A stretch of 5,507 nucleotides of DNA, taken from positions 1 through 5,507 of the forward strand of contig JAAZMK010000133.1 in NCBI GenBank assembly GCA_012798865.1, read 5' to 3'. The stretch comes from Clostridiaceae bacterium (GTDB taxonomy: Bacteria; Bacillota; Clostridia; Saccharofermentanales; DTU023). Under the pieces are notes generated by a model. That model saw only the letters and a program-made list of their open reading frames with translations, had not been told where the DNA came from and made no database searches. The position numbers were made by a program, and so were the translations under genes. The first letter of the stretch is position 1; each line of letters opens with the position of its first letter. Below, in pieces: positions 1-5,449 of this stretch.

Positions 1-950
1 ACCTCACTCCCGAATACTACGAGTCGATTGAAGATACGATGCGCGGCGAATACGTAGGTATAGGTGCCATTGTCATGCGTGATCAGAGCGACCGCTACAT
101 CGTCAATGACTTGATTCCCGGAGGACCAGCTGAAAGAGACGGTCTGCATGTAGGCGATATTATTCGGAAAGTAAACGGAATCGATACATCAACATTTGAA
201 GATGTCGGTCAGCTGGCGGCTATTGTACGAGGAGAAGAGGGGACAGTTGTAACACTTGTTGTTTTCCGTTCTTCGGCGAACGAAGAATTGACGATCAAGC
301 TCACACGTGAACATATTACGAATGTCTCTGTGCGTTCACGCATGCTGGAGGGTGAAATCGGCTACGTGCAGGTATCAGAATTTTCGGAAAACGTCGCGAA
401 AAATTTTGAACATGCGGTAAGCGACCTTCTGGGACAGGGAGCGGAGTCTTTTATCTTTGATTTGAGGAATAATGGCGGTGGCTACGCACATGAATGTATT
501 GATATGCTCGATGTCTTGTTGCCGCCTGTGGAAGTCGCGTCTCTCAAAGGGCGCGAAGACGGACATGAATATACGGAAGTCTGGAAGACAAAAAATAAAG
601 CCGTTGTCTCGGAGGACATGGAGTTCGTTGTTCTTATCAATGAGAACTCCGCAAGCGCGAGTGAGTTGTTCACGGGCGTTTTACGTGACTACGGGAGAGC
701 CGCGATCGTCGGTAAGAAGTCTTTTGGGAAAGGTGTCGGGACAGTGACGATCCAGTTGCCTGATAAATCCGCGATTCAGGTAACCAACTTCGCGTATTAT
801 CTGCCAAAGGGTGACTCGGTTGAAGGCGTCGGACTTGAACCTGACTACGTTGTCGAGATTCCTCGGGGAGCGTCGGGTAAGCCGATCAGCTCCATGACGC
901 GTGAAGAGGATACACAGCTTTCAAAGGCGATCGAACTACTCCTGCCTTAA
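1..950 (+). CDS. S41 family C-terminal processing peptidase (CtpA/Prc type), 5' truncated
   Basis: Periplasmic or cell-surface serine protease of the carboxyl-terminal processing family. It is partial: the reading frame is open to the left edge (phase: first full codon at 3), and the visible 'LTPEYYES' before the Met at 39 is typical family sequence upstream of the PDZ domain, so that Met is not the start. The signal peptide and N-terminal region lie outside the window. A PDZ domain spans roughly 54-310 (GIG start, 'GGPAERDGLHVGDII' substrate-groove region). The protease core follows, with 'DLRNNGGG' at 459-482 (NNPGG is more usual). The catalytic Ser is the middle one of SASASE (codon 654-656), and the Lys of SFGKG is 25 residues later (729-731), the spacing known for Prc and CtpB. 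The residue four after the Lys, Gln in the well-studied enzymes, is Thr here (741-743). The C-terminus 'GVGLEPD' is normal. The family is certain. The subgroup and substrate are unknown. Confidence 0.93.
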   Translation, partial: LTPEYYESIEDTMRGEYVGIGAIVMRDQSDRYIVNDLIPGGPAERDGLHVGDIIRKVNGIDTSTFEDVGQLAAIVRGEEGTVVTLVVFRSSANEELTIKLTREHITNVSVRSRMLEGEIGYVQVSEFSENVAKNFEHAVSDLLGQGAESFIFDLRNNGGGYAHECIDMLDVLLPPVEVASLKGREDGHEYTEVWKTKNKAVVSEDMEFVVLINENSASASELFTGVLRDYGRAAIVGKKSFGKGVGTVTIQLPDKSAIQVTNFAYYLPKGDSVEGVGLEPDYVVEIPRGASGKPISSMTREEDTQLSKAIELLLP

Positions 951-963
951 GGATAATATGATG

Positions 964-1004
964 GTCATCCGATGGCACTTTTAAATGCGCCGCCGGATGA
1001 CTTT
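964..1004 (+). terminator. Possible terminator of the S41 peptidase gene
   Basis: An 8-bp perfect stem (964-971 with 994-1001, gtcatccg/cggatgac) begins 14 bases after the peptidase stop codon, and three further pairs are possible inside (974-976 with 989-991). Only three T residues follow the stem directly, then atcatt, so termination may be weak. The position fits the end of this transcript, since a separate promoter for the next operon lies at 1165. Confidence 0.45.
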
Positions 1005-1032
1005 ATCATTCAAATTGAATCGTTTTAGTCGG

Positions 1033-1104
1033 TTCGGCACATGCACTACGCAGTTCGTAGTGTTTAAATCGCAGATTTAAGGGAATCTTTGCCCCTTTGC
1101 CGAA
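1033..1104. repeat. Nested inverted-repeat block that could fold into a branched structure
   Basis: A 7-bp outer stem (1033-1039 ttcggca with 1098-1104 tgccgaa) encloses two perfect 7-bp hairpins in tandem. The first is cactacg/cgtagtg (1044-1050 with 1056-1062, loop cagtt). The second is ttaaatc/gatttaa (1064-1070 with 1074-1080, loop gca). A weaker ggg/ccc pairing (1081-1083 with 1092-1094) could form a third arm. The outline is cloverleaf-like, but arm sizes and conserved positions do not match a tRNA. It lies in non-coding DNA between the peptidase and the rplU promoter. It may be a dispersed intergenic repeat or an RNA element. Only the pairing is seen; function is unknown. Confidence 0.55.
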
Positions 1105-1115
1105 GTGAGCGTACC

Positions 1116-1136
1116 GCAGCTCGCAGCTCGCAGCTC
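1116..1136. repeat. Three tandem copies of gcagctc
   Basis: Exact head-to-tail copies at 1116-1122, 1123-1129 and 1130-1136. Each carries the CGCAG core that also sits at the tips of the two hairpins just upstream (1049-1053 and 1070-1074), so the repeat seems related to the neighbouring inverted-repeat block. It is non-coding. Confidence 0.75.
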
Positions 1137-1164
1137 GTCCGCGGCACGTAGTGGAAAATGCCGT

Positions 1165-1194
1165 TTGACATCGATGTCTTTTCTGTCGTATCAT
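1165..1194 (+). promoter_or_regulatory. Sigma-A-type promoter of the rplU-prp-rpmA-obg operon
   Basis: A perfect -35 TTGACA (1165-1170) and a -10 TATCAT (1189-1194) are separated by 18 bases. Transcription would start near 1201, giving a leader of about 85 bases before rplU. This is the strongest promoter-like match I find in the window, as expected for a ribosomal protein operon. Confidence 0.8.
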
Positions 1195-1200
1195 AATTCG

Positions 1201-1285
1201 GCGACCGCTCCGGCGGGGTCTTTTAATGTTGTCTGAAACAACAACCTCTGTCGGGCGAGACTGTTAATTAGGAGGAACCGCATAA
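1201..1285 (+). promoter_or_regulatory. Structured 5' leader of rplU, possibly an L21-type autoregulatory leader
   Basis: The predicted transcript opens with a GC-rich hairpin (CCGC 1205-1208 with GCGG 1213-1216, loop TCCG; alternatively GACC/GGTC 1203-1206 with 1217-1220) followed by TTTT. Next is a 6-bp hairpin (1227-1232 tgttgt with 1238-1243 acaaca). CCTC at 1245-1248 can then pair with GAGG at 1272-1275, which is part of the rplU ribosome binding site (aggagga 1270-1276). A conserved leader upstream of L21 is known in Bacillota and is thought to bind a ribosomal protein. The match here rests on position and folding potential, since I could not compare it with the family model. Confidence 0.5.
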
Positions 1286-1600
1286 ATGGGTTATGCCATT
1301 ATTAAAACAGGCGGCAAGCAATATCGCGTAGCCGTCGGAGATGAGATTTTTGTAGAGACGATCGCCGGTGAGCCGGATGACGAAGTGACGTTTGACGAGG
1401 TTCTCGCTATATCCGATGGAGAGTCTCTTACAACGGGTACGCCGTTTCTTGAAGGTGCGACCGTTACGGGTAAAATCGTGAAACACGGTCGAGGCAAGAA
1501 AATAGTCGTCTTTAAGTACAAAGCAAAAAAGGGTTATCGTCGCAAACAAGGTCATCGACAGCCCTACACGCGTGTTCTGATCGAAGCGATCAACGGTTAA
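1286..1600 (+). CDS. rplU: 50S ribosomal protein L21
   Basis: Structural protein of the large ribosomal subunit that binds 23S rRNA. At 104 residues it has the usual bacterial length and starts with the family's typical 'YAIIKTGGKQYRV'. The conserved basic C-terminal section is present: 'KYKAKKGYRRKQGHRQPYT' (residues about 77-95), then 'RVLIEAING'. The ATG has a strong ribosome binding site, aggagga at 1270-1276, with nine bases between. It is the first gene of the operon, behind the promoter at 1165 and a structured leader that may control its translation. The next gene begins three bases after its stop. The identification is secure. Confidence 0.98.
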   Translation: MGYAIIKTGGKQYRVAVGDEIFVETIAGEPDDEVTFDEVLAISDGESLTTGTPFLEGATVTGKIVKHGRGKKIVVFKYKAKKGYRRKQGHRQPYTRVLIEAING

Positions 1601-1603
1601 TAT

Positions 1604-1954
1604 ATGATTCTCGCGACCTTTCACCATGATGAACAGGGTCGAATTACGGCCTTTCAACTGGAAGGACATGCGAGAAACTGGAGACCATGGCCCGATATGA
1701 TTTGCGCCGGAGTCTCAGCGATAGGACAGACAACCATCGGAAGCATACAGGAGCTTGCCGGCGTCGAGCCGGACTATTCCCTTGAAGACGGCAATATCCG
1801 ATGTGTTGTCGAGTATTCCGATGACGACGAGCAGTCAAAAGTCATCGCCGCTTTGATGGCATCGACAAGGATAGGATGTCTTCAGCTGGAAGACAGTTAC
1901 GGAAAGAAATTTGTAACAGTAAACGATGTGTTCCACGGGGACACGGAGACATAA
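1604..1954 (+). CDS. prp: Ribosomal-processing cysteine protease Prp
   Basis: Cytoplasmic cysteine protease (YsxB family, 116 residues) that trims the N-terminal extension of ribosomal protein L27 in Bacillota. The active site is clear: His22 in GHA (codon 1667-1669), Asp31 (1694-1696) and Cys34 in 'DMICAGVS' (1703-1705). The His22 and Cys34 positions match those known for the Staphylococcus aureus enzyme. The segment between them, 'RNWRPW', is richer in Trp and Arg than the usual Gly/Ala-rich linker. The gene sits between the genes for L21 and its substrate L27, which is the classic order. It starts three bases after the rplU stop with no evident ribosome binding site, so translation is probably coupled to rplU. 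That would keep the protease in step with its substrate. Confidence 0.95.
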   Translation: MILATFHHDEQGRITAFQLEGHARNWRPWPDMICAGVSAIGQTTIGSIQELAGVEPDYSLEDGNIRCVVEYSDDDEQSKVIAALMASTRIGCLQLEDSYGKKFVTVNDVFHGDTET

Positions 1955-2011
1955 TAATCAACATATCACGCGACTATCATATTCAGCGCGTCAAAGATAT
2001 AGGAGGCAAAA

Positions 2012-2296
2012 ATGATTAAAGTTAATCTTCAATTACTTGCTCACAAAATGGGCATGGGCAGCACGCGCAATGGTCGCGATTCTCGATCTAAACGGCTGGG
2101 CGCGAAAGTTGCCGATGGTCAGTTCTGTACGGCGGGGAGCATCATTTACCGTCAGCGCGGAACGAAGATTCATCCCGGTAACAATGTCGGGATCGGTAAG
2201 GACGACACGCTTTTTGCGAAAGTGGACGGGACGGTGCGATATGAACGTATTTCCCGCAAGCGCAAACAGGCGAGCGTCTATCCTGTCGAAATGTAA
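2012..2296 (+). CDS. rpmA: 50S ribosomal protein L27, precursor with cleavable extension
   Basis: Large-subunit protein whose N-terminal tail reaches towards the peptidyl transferase centre. It has 94 residues. The first nine, MIKVNLQLL, correspond to the Prp-removed extension (the staphylococcal form is MLKLNLQFF), leaving a mature protein that starts AHKMGMGSTRNGRDS. Thus LL replaces the more usual FF before the cut, and Met replaces Lys at the fourth mature residue. The conserved body 'GSIIYRQRGTKIHPGNNVG' and 'KDDTLFAKVDGTV' is intact. A strong ribosome binding site, aggagg at 2001-2006, lies five bases before the ATG, so L27 is translated independently of prp, 57 bases upstream. Confidence 0.98.
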   Translation: MIKVNLQLLAHKMGMGSTRNGRDSRSKRLGAKVADGQFCTAGSIIYRQRGTKIHPGNNVGIGKDDTLFAKVDGTVRYERISRKRKQASVYPVEM

Positions 2297-2301
2297 GGAT
2301 C

Positions 2302-2323
2302 GGGAGCGGCGACAGCCGCTCTC
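2302..2323 (+). other. Stable hairpin between rpmA and obg
   Basis: A perfect 7-bp GC-rich stem (gagcggc 2304-2310 with gccgctc 2315-2321, loop gaca) can be extended by a G-T and a G-C pair. No T-run follows, so it is not an intrinsic terminator. It ends 12 bases before the obg start codon, where no ribosome binding site is visible. It may stabilise or process the mRNA, or shape initiation at obg. Confidence 0.6.
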
Positions 2324-2335
2324 ATCGCTTTACGC

Positions 2336-3601
2336 ATGTTTTTCGATCACACAACCATAGAAATAAAATCCGGCAATGGCGGTAACGGCTGTGTCTCTTT
2401 TCGCCGCGAGAAATACGTCCCGAGCGGCGGACCGGACGGCGGCAATGGCGGTCGAGGCGGGGATGTCACGATTCGCGCCGACCGCAATGTCAACACGCTT
2501 CAGGAATATAGGTTTCAGCGCCATTTTGCCGCCGGGAACGGTGAGGACGGCAAGGGCAAGAAGATGGCAGGCGCCGGCGGCGCCGATCTCGTTCTGAAAG
2601 TGCCGCCGGGCACCCTTATTCTTGAATCGGAGTCGCGCGAGCTTGTTGCCGATTTGCGAAATGACGGAGATGAAGTGCTCGTGGCGAAAGGCGGTGCGGG
2701 CGGTCGCGGTAATATGAATTTTGCGAATCCCGTTCGTCAGGCTCCGCGCTTCGCGACAGCGGGCAAACTCGGCACGACGTTAAAACTAGATCTCGAATTA
2801 CGCCTGCTCGCCGATGCGGCTCTTGTCGGTTTCCCTAATGCCGGAAAGTCGACGCTTCTTTCCGTAATGTCGGCAGCAAAGCCAAAAATCGCTTCCTATC
2901 CCTTTACGACGCTGCAACCGATTTTAGGTGTTGTCGATGTCTCGGGAGCGCGTTTCGTCCTCGCAGATGTGCCGGGGCTGATTGAGGGTGCATCCGAGGG
3001 AGCGGGGATGGGACATGACTTCCTGCGACACGTCGAGAGAGCACGGCTTCTTTTGCATGTGCTCGATGTTTCGAACTTCGACGGTATCGAGCCGATGGAT
3101 CGCTTTGTCGCTTTGAATCGTGAATTGGAAAAATATAAGAACTTGCTCGATTCGCGCCCGCAATGGGTTGTACTGAACAAGATTGATCTCGTAACGGAAG
3201 ATACGGTTCAGAAGTTGCGCGATGAAATCGAGACACTCGGTTACCGTGTGTTTGCTGTCTCGGGTGCCACAACTGAAGGAGTAACAGAGCTCAAGCAAGC
3301 GCTCGCCGTAGAAGTCTTGACGTTGCCTCCGCCCGAGCTCGATGAGATCGGACGACTCAAAGTCTATCGATTGGAGAAGAAATACGATTTCTCAGTTTCC
3401 GAGCAAAAAGGTATCGTTTCGGTTGAGGGACCGTTTATCCATGAGCTGATGCAATCGACGAATTTTAGCGATACGGAGTCGTTTCGTCATTTTCAGAAAC
3501 GTATTATCGACAGCGGAATTCAAGACGCATTATTGGATGCCGGCGTCGAGGAAGGCGATGACGTTCTCATGGACGGTGTGCTGTTTGAGTTCTCTTTATA
3601 G
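2336..3601 (+). CDS. obg: GTPase Obg (CgtA), late 50S assembly factor
   Basis: Essential GTPase that binds the 50S subunit late in its assembly and is linked to stress and (p)ppGpp signalling. The 421 residues show the full Bacillota layout. A Gly-rich Obg domain covers residues 1 to about 158. The G domain follows: G1 GFPNAGKST at 165-173, G2/switch PFTT at 189-192, G3 DVPGL at 211-215, G4 NKID at 281-284 and G5 SGA at 309-311. A C-terminal OCT domain runs from about 343 to 421. All nucleotide-binding motifs are intact. The ATG at 2336 gives the normal family N-terminus, with FREKYVP-type sequence at 22-29. No ribosome binding site precedes it; the nearest purine run is across the hairpin at 2302-2323. 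It ends the ribosomal operon. Confidence 0.97.
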   Translation: MFFDHTTIEIKSGNGGNGCVSFRREKYVPSGGPDGGNGGRGGDVTIRADRNVNTLQEYRFQRHFAAGNGEDGKGKKMAGAGGADLVLKVPPGTLILESESRELVADLRNDGDEVLVAKGGAGGRGNMNFANPVRQAPRFATAGKLGTTLKLDLELRLLADAALVGFPNAGKSTLLSVMSAAKPKIASYPFTTLQPILGVVDVSGARFVLADVPGLIEGASEGAGMGHDFLRHVERARLLLHVLDVSNFDGIEPMDRFVALNRELEKYKNLLDSRPQWVVLNKIDLVTEDTVQKLRDEIETLGYRVFAVSGATTEGVTELKQALAVEVLTLPPPELDEIGRLKVYRLEKKYDFSVSEQKGIVSVEGPFIHELMQSTNFSDTESFRHFQKRIIDSGIQDALLDAGVEEGDDVLMDGVLFEFSL

Positions 3602-3677
3602 TCTTTATCCCTCCTGCCTTGCACATAGTGCGATATCGTTATCGCAGGTCTCGCTTGGAAAAAGAACAGCGTAAACC

Positions 3678-3705
3678 TTTTCCCTGAATGTAAATCATGT
3701 ATAAT
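3678..3705 (+). promoter_or_regulatory. Promoter candidate for the rubredoxin gene
   Basis: A perfect -10 TATAAT at 3700-3705 is preceded by no good -35 (only a T-rich ttttcc at 3678-3683, 16 bases upstream). A start near 3712 would give a leader of about 50 bases. That leader contains a short inverted repeat, accgg 3725-3729 with ccggt 3738-3742. The 160-base gap after obg supports separate transcription. The hairpins just after obg (for example gcgata/tatcgc, 3630-3635 with 3640-3645) lack a T-run, so read-through from obg is also possible. Confidence 0.55.
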
Positions 3706-3761
3706 CAATTTAAAGTTGAACCCGACCGGATGACATACCGGTTGATAAGGAAGGAGTTATC

Positions 3762-3926
3762 ATGAAAAAATATATTTGTGACATGTGCGGATATATCTAT
3801 GATCCCGAGATGGGCGATCCGGACGGAGGTCTGGAACCCGGTACACCGTTTGAGGATATTCCTGAGGATTGGGTATGCCCGTTGTGCGGCGTTCCGAAAA
3901 GTGAGTTTTCACCTTACGAAGACTAA
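3762..3926 (+). CDS. Rubredoxin
   Basis: Small cytoplasmic iron-sulfur electron carrier of 54 residues with a single Fe(Cys)4 centre. The two knuckles are CDMC (Cys6, Cys9) and CPLC (Cys39, Cys42), each followed by Gly as in the family. The aromatic core residues Tyr11, Tyr13, Phe30, Trp37 and Phe49 are in place, as is the 'GTPFEDIPEDWVCPLCG' stretch. The length is standard for a stand-alone rubredoxin. The ribosome binding site aaggag at 3751-3756 lies five bases before the ATG. A strong terminator follows, and the next gene encodes a class A flavodiiron protein, whose usual electron donor is rubredoxin. The two genes are therefore a functional pair although each appears to have its own transcript. 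Confidence 0.97.
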   Translation: MKKYICDMCGYIYDPEMGDPDGGLEPGTPFEDIPEDWVCPLCGVPKSEFSPYED

Positions 3927-3956
3927 GTTCAGTCCAGTTTAGACAAAGTATGACGA

Positions 3957-3986
3957 GAAAGCCGGTAACGCCGGCTTTCTTCTTTT
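3957..3986 (+). terminator. Strong intrinsic terminator after rubredoxin
   Basis: A perfect 9-bp stem (gaaagccgg 3957-3965 with ccggctttc 3971-3979, loop taacg) is followed by the T-rich tract ttcttttc. It lies 30 bases after the rubredoxin stop and separates that transcript from the flavodiiron gene. Confidence 0.92.
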
Positions 3987-3994
3987 CACGTCGG

Positions 3995-4023
3995 TTCTTT
4001 TTTACGGATGAACCTGATAAGAT
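3995..4023 (+). promoter_or_regulatory. Weak promoter candidate for the flavodiiron gene
   Basis: An extended -10 of the form TG-a-TAAGAT (4015-4023) has a T-rich, poorly matching -35 (ttcttt, 3995-4000) 17 bases upstream. A second choice is ttgaaa at 4034-4039, but no good -10 follows at the right distance. A promoter is expected in 3987-4086 because a terminator precedes it; which site is used is uncertain. Confidence 0.3.
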
Positions 4024-4089
4024 GGAAGGGCAATTGAAAGCATAACAATCATTACCGTGTTAACGATGTGAAAGGATGGGAATAAAGTG

Positions 4090-5298
4090 ATGCAGAAGAT
4101 CAATGATCGCGTCTTCCAAGTGGGCGCTCCGGACCCGCGTTTGCCGTATTTTGACGCTTTAATGCCAACGCCGTATGGCACGACTTACAACAGCTATCTT
4201 GTTCGTGGAGACGAGAAAACAGCCCTAATCGATCCTGTGCAAGGCGATAAGGCTGATCAATTGTTGCAGAACCTCAAAGAACTCCAAGTCGATAAGCTCG
4301 ACTATATTTTCTGTCTGCACACGGAGCAAGATCACGCAGGAGCCGTCCTCGTATTGCGCGATGTATTCCCCGGCGCTCAGATCGTCGGAACGGCAAAGGT
4401 TGCCGAGCTGATGGAGTACCATTTCCACATACCGCGCGAGACGTTCCTTGTCGTTGCGGAGGGAGATTCGATCGATCTCGGCGGCGTAACACTAGTGTGC
4501 ATGCCGATACCTTTCGCTCATTGGCCTGACAATACGATGTTTTGGATGCCGGAAGAGCGTATGCTCTTCAGTTCCGATTTATTCGGAAGCCATTACGCGC
4601 CTGCCATTCCGAACTGTCCTGACGAGGATATTTGGCTTTTTGAAACGCGCGCGTACTTCTCCGAAATTATGATGCCGACGAGGCAGCACGTCGCGCGTTA
4701 TGTTGCGAAAGTGAAAGAGCTCGAACCGAAGCGTATCTGCTCCTCGCACGGTCCGATCTGGGAAGACCCTGTGATCGTTTTGAACGAGTACGAACTCATG
4801 GTCTCCGACAAAGTCCGCCGCGACGTCGTCATCGCCTACGTGTCGATGCACGGTAGTACCGCCTGTATGGTCGATGTCGTCGCCGATGAGCTCTGTGCGG
4901 CAGGCATTCGCGTCGCGCTTTACGATCTCGGCGACCCGAACCGCGATCTGCGCACGTTGGTCGGTTCCGTCGTGACGGAGACGGTCAATGCCGGATCGCT
5001 TCTCCTGGCTTCGCCGACCGTGTTGGGCGGTCCTCACCCGGCGGTGGCGGCGATGGCGCTCTTGATCAATGCGTTTAACCCTGCTATTCGCTTCTTTGGT
5101 GTGTTCGGTTCTTACGGATGGGGGACGCAAATCGAAAAACAAGTCAGCGGGCTGACGGCAAGAGTGAAAGCTGAGCGCCTTGAGCCTGTTCTCGTCCGCG
5201 GTCTTCCGACGGAAGAAGATTATGAGTCGCTCCGCCGGTACGCGCGCGATCTCGCCGAGCGTTTGCAGGCGATCCCCGACGAGGAGGTCATCGCCTGA
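4090..5298 (+). CDS. Class A flavodiiron protein (FprA-type O2/NO reductase)
   Basis: Cytoplasmic enzyme that reduces O2 to water or NO to N2O using electrons from rubredoxin. Residues 1 to about 245 form the metallo-beta-lactamase-like diiron domain. Its ligands are all present: His77, Glu79, Asp81 and His82 in HTEQDH, His144 in HWPD, Asp163 in SSDLFG and His220 in SSHGPIW. Residues about 246-393 form the flavodoxin domain with the FMN phosphate loop SMHGST at 252-257. There is no fused rubredoxin or reductase domain, so it is class A, and the separate rubredoxin gene just upstream is its likely partner. The ATG at 4090 is preceded directly by an in-frame GTG at 4087; aaagga at 4071-4076 suits the GTG slightly better by spacing. 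Which substrate (O2 or NO) dominates cannot be read from the sequence. Confidence 0.95.
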   Translation: MQKINDRVFQVGAPDPRLPYFDALMPTPYGTTYNSYLVRGDEKTALIDPVQGDKADQLLQNLKELQVDKLDYIFCLHTEQDHAGAVLVLRDVFPGAQIVGTAKVAELMEYHFHIPRETFLVVAEGDSIDLGGVTLVCMPIPFAHWPDNTMFWMPEERMLFSSDLFGSHYAPAIPNCPDEDIWLFETRAYFSEIMMPTRQHVARYVAKVKELEPKRICSSHGPIWEDPVIVLNEYELMVSDKVRRDVVIAYVSMHGSTACMVDVVADELCAAGIRVALYDLGDPNRDLRTLVGSVVTETVNAGSLLLASPTVLGGPHPAVAAMALLINAFNPAIRFFGVFGSYGWGTQIEKQVSGLTARVKAERLEPVLVRGLPTEEDYESLRRYARDLAERLQAIPDEEVIA

Positions 5299-5325
5299 TC
5301 GCCACAGCATCAGATGATAAATAAT

Positions 5326-5379
5326 GAGGGGCTGGCTCATTTCCGCTCGTATTTAGCGGTTTTGAGACAGCCCCTCTTT
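5326..5379. terminator. Long, probably bidirectional terminator after the flavodiiron gene
   Basis: A perfect 9-bp stem (gaggggctg 5326-5334 with cagcccctc 5368-5376) continues after one mismatch with 4 pairs (5336-5339 with 5363-5366). A 5-bp top stem follows (ccgct 5343-5347 with agcgg 5355-5359). The plus strand has a short T-run after it (ttt), and the minus strand has attattta, so it can serve both convergent genes. The right arm, ttttgagacagcccctc, resembles terminal inverted repeats that I recall from Bacillota insertion sequences, so a mobile-element remnant is an alternative. Confidence 0.75.
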
Positions 5380-5449
5380 GTCTGGGTTATGGGTATTAAT
5401 CTCGTTTACGTGGAGTTCCAAAACTGCTTTGTTCAGTGGACATTCATGA

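Noticed and set aside
1033..1104. tRNA gene suggested by the cloverleaf-like pairing and 72-base length
   Set aside because: Arm lengths, loop sizes and the conserved T-loop and anticodon-loop bases do not fit any tRNA.
1044..1140. CRISPR array suggested by the short repeated units
   Set aside because: Repeats are only 5-7 bases, with no regular spacers and no cas genes nearby.
1006..1194. Minus-strand open frame of 62 codons across the inverted-repeat block
   Set aside because: It overlaps the promoter and repeats, its sequence follows the repeats, and it has no recognisable family.
1268..1669. 133-codon minus-strand open frame opposite rplU
   Set aside because: It lies opposite the certain L21 gene and the start of prp, with no family resemblance.
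3613..3648. Terminator after obg
   Set aside because: Several short stems can form (cctgc/gcagg, gcgata/tatcgc), but no T-run follows any of them, so I could not support an intrinsic terminator.
4579..5340. 253-codon minus-strand open frame opposite the flavodiiron gene
   Set aside because: It is antisense to a gene with all metal ligands intact, and its composition (Arg, Asp and His rich) is typical of a shadow frame in GC-biased coding DNA.
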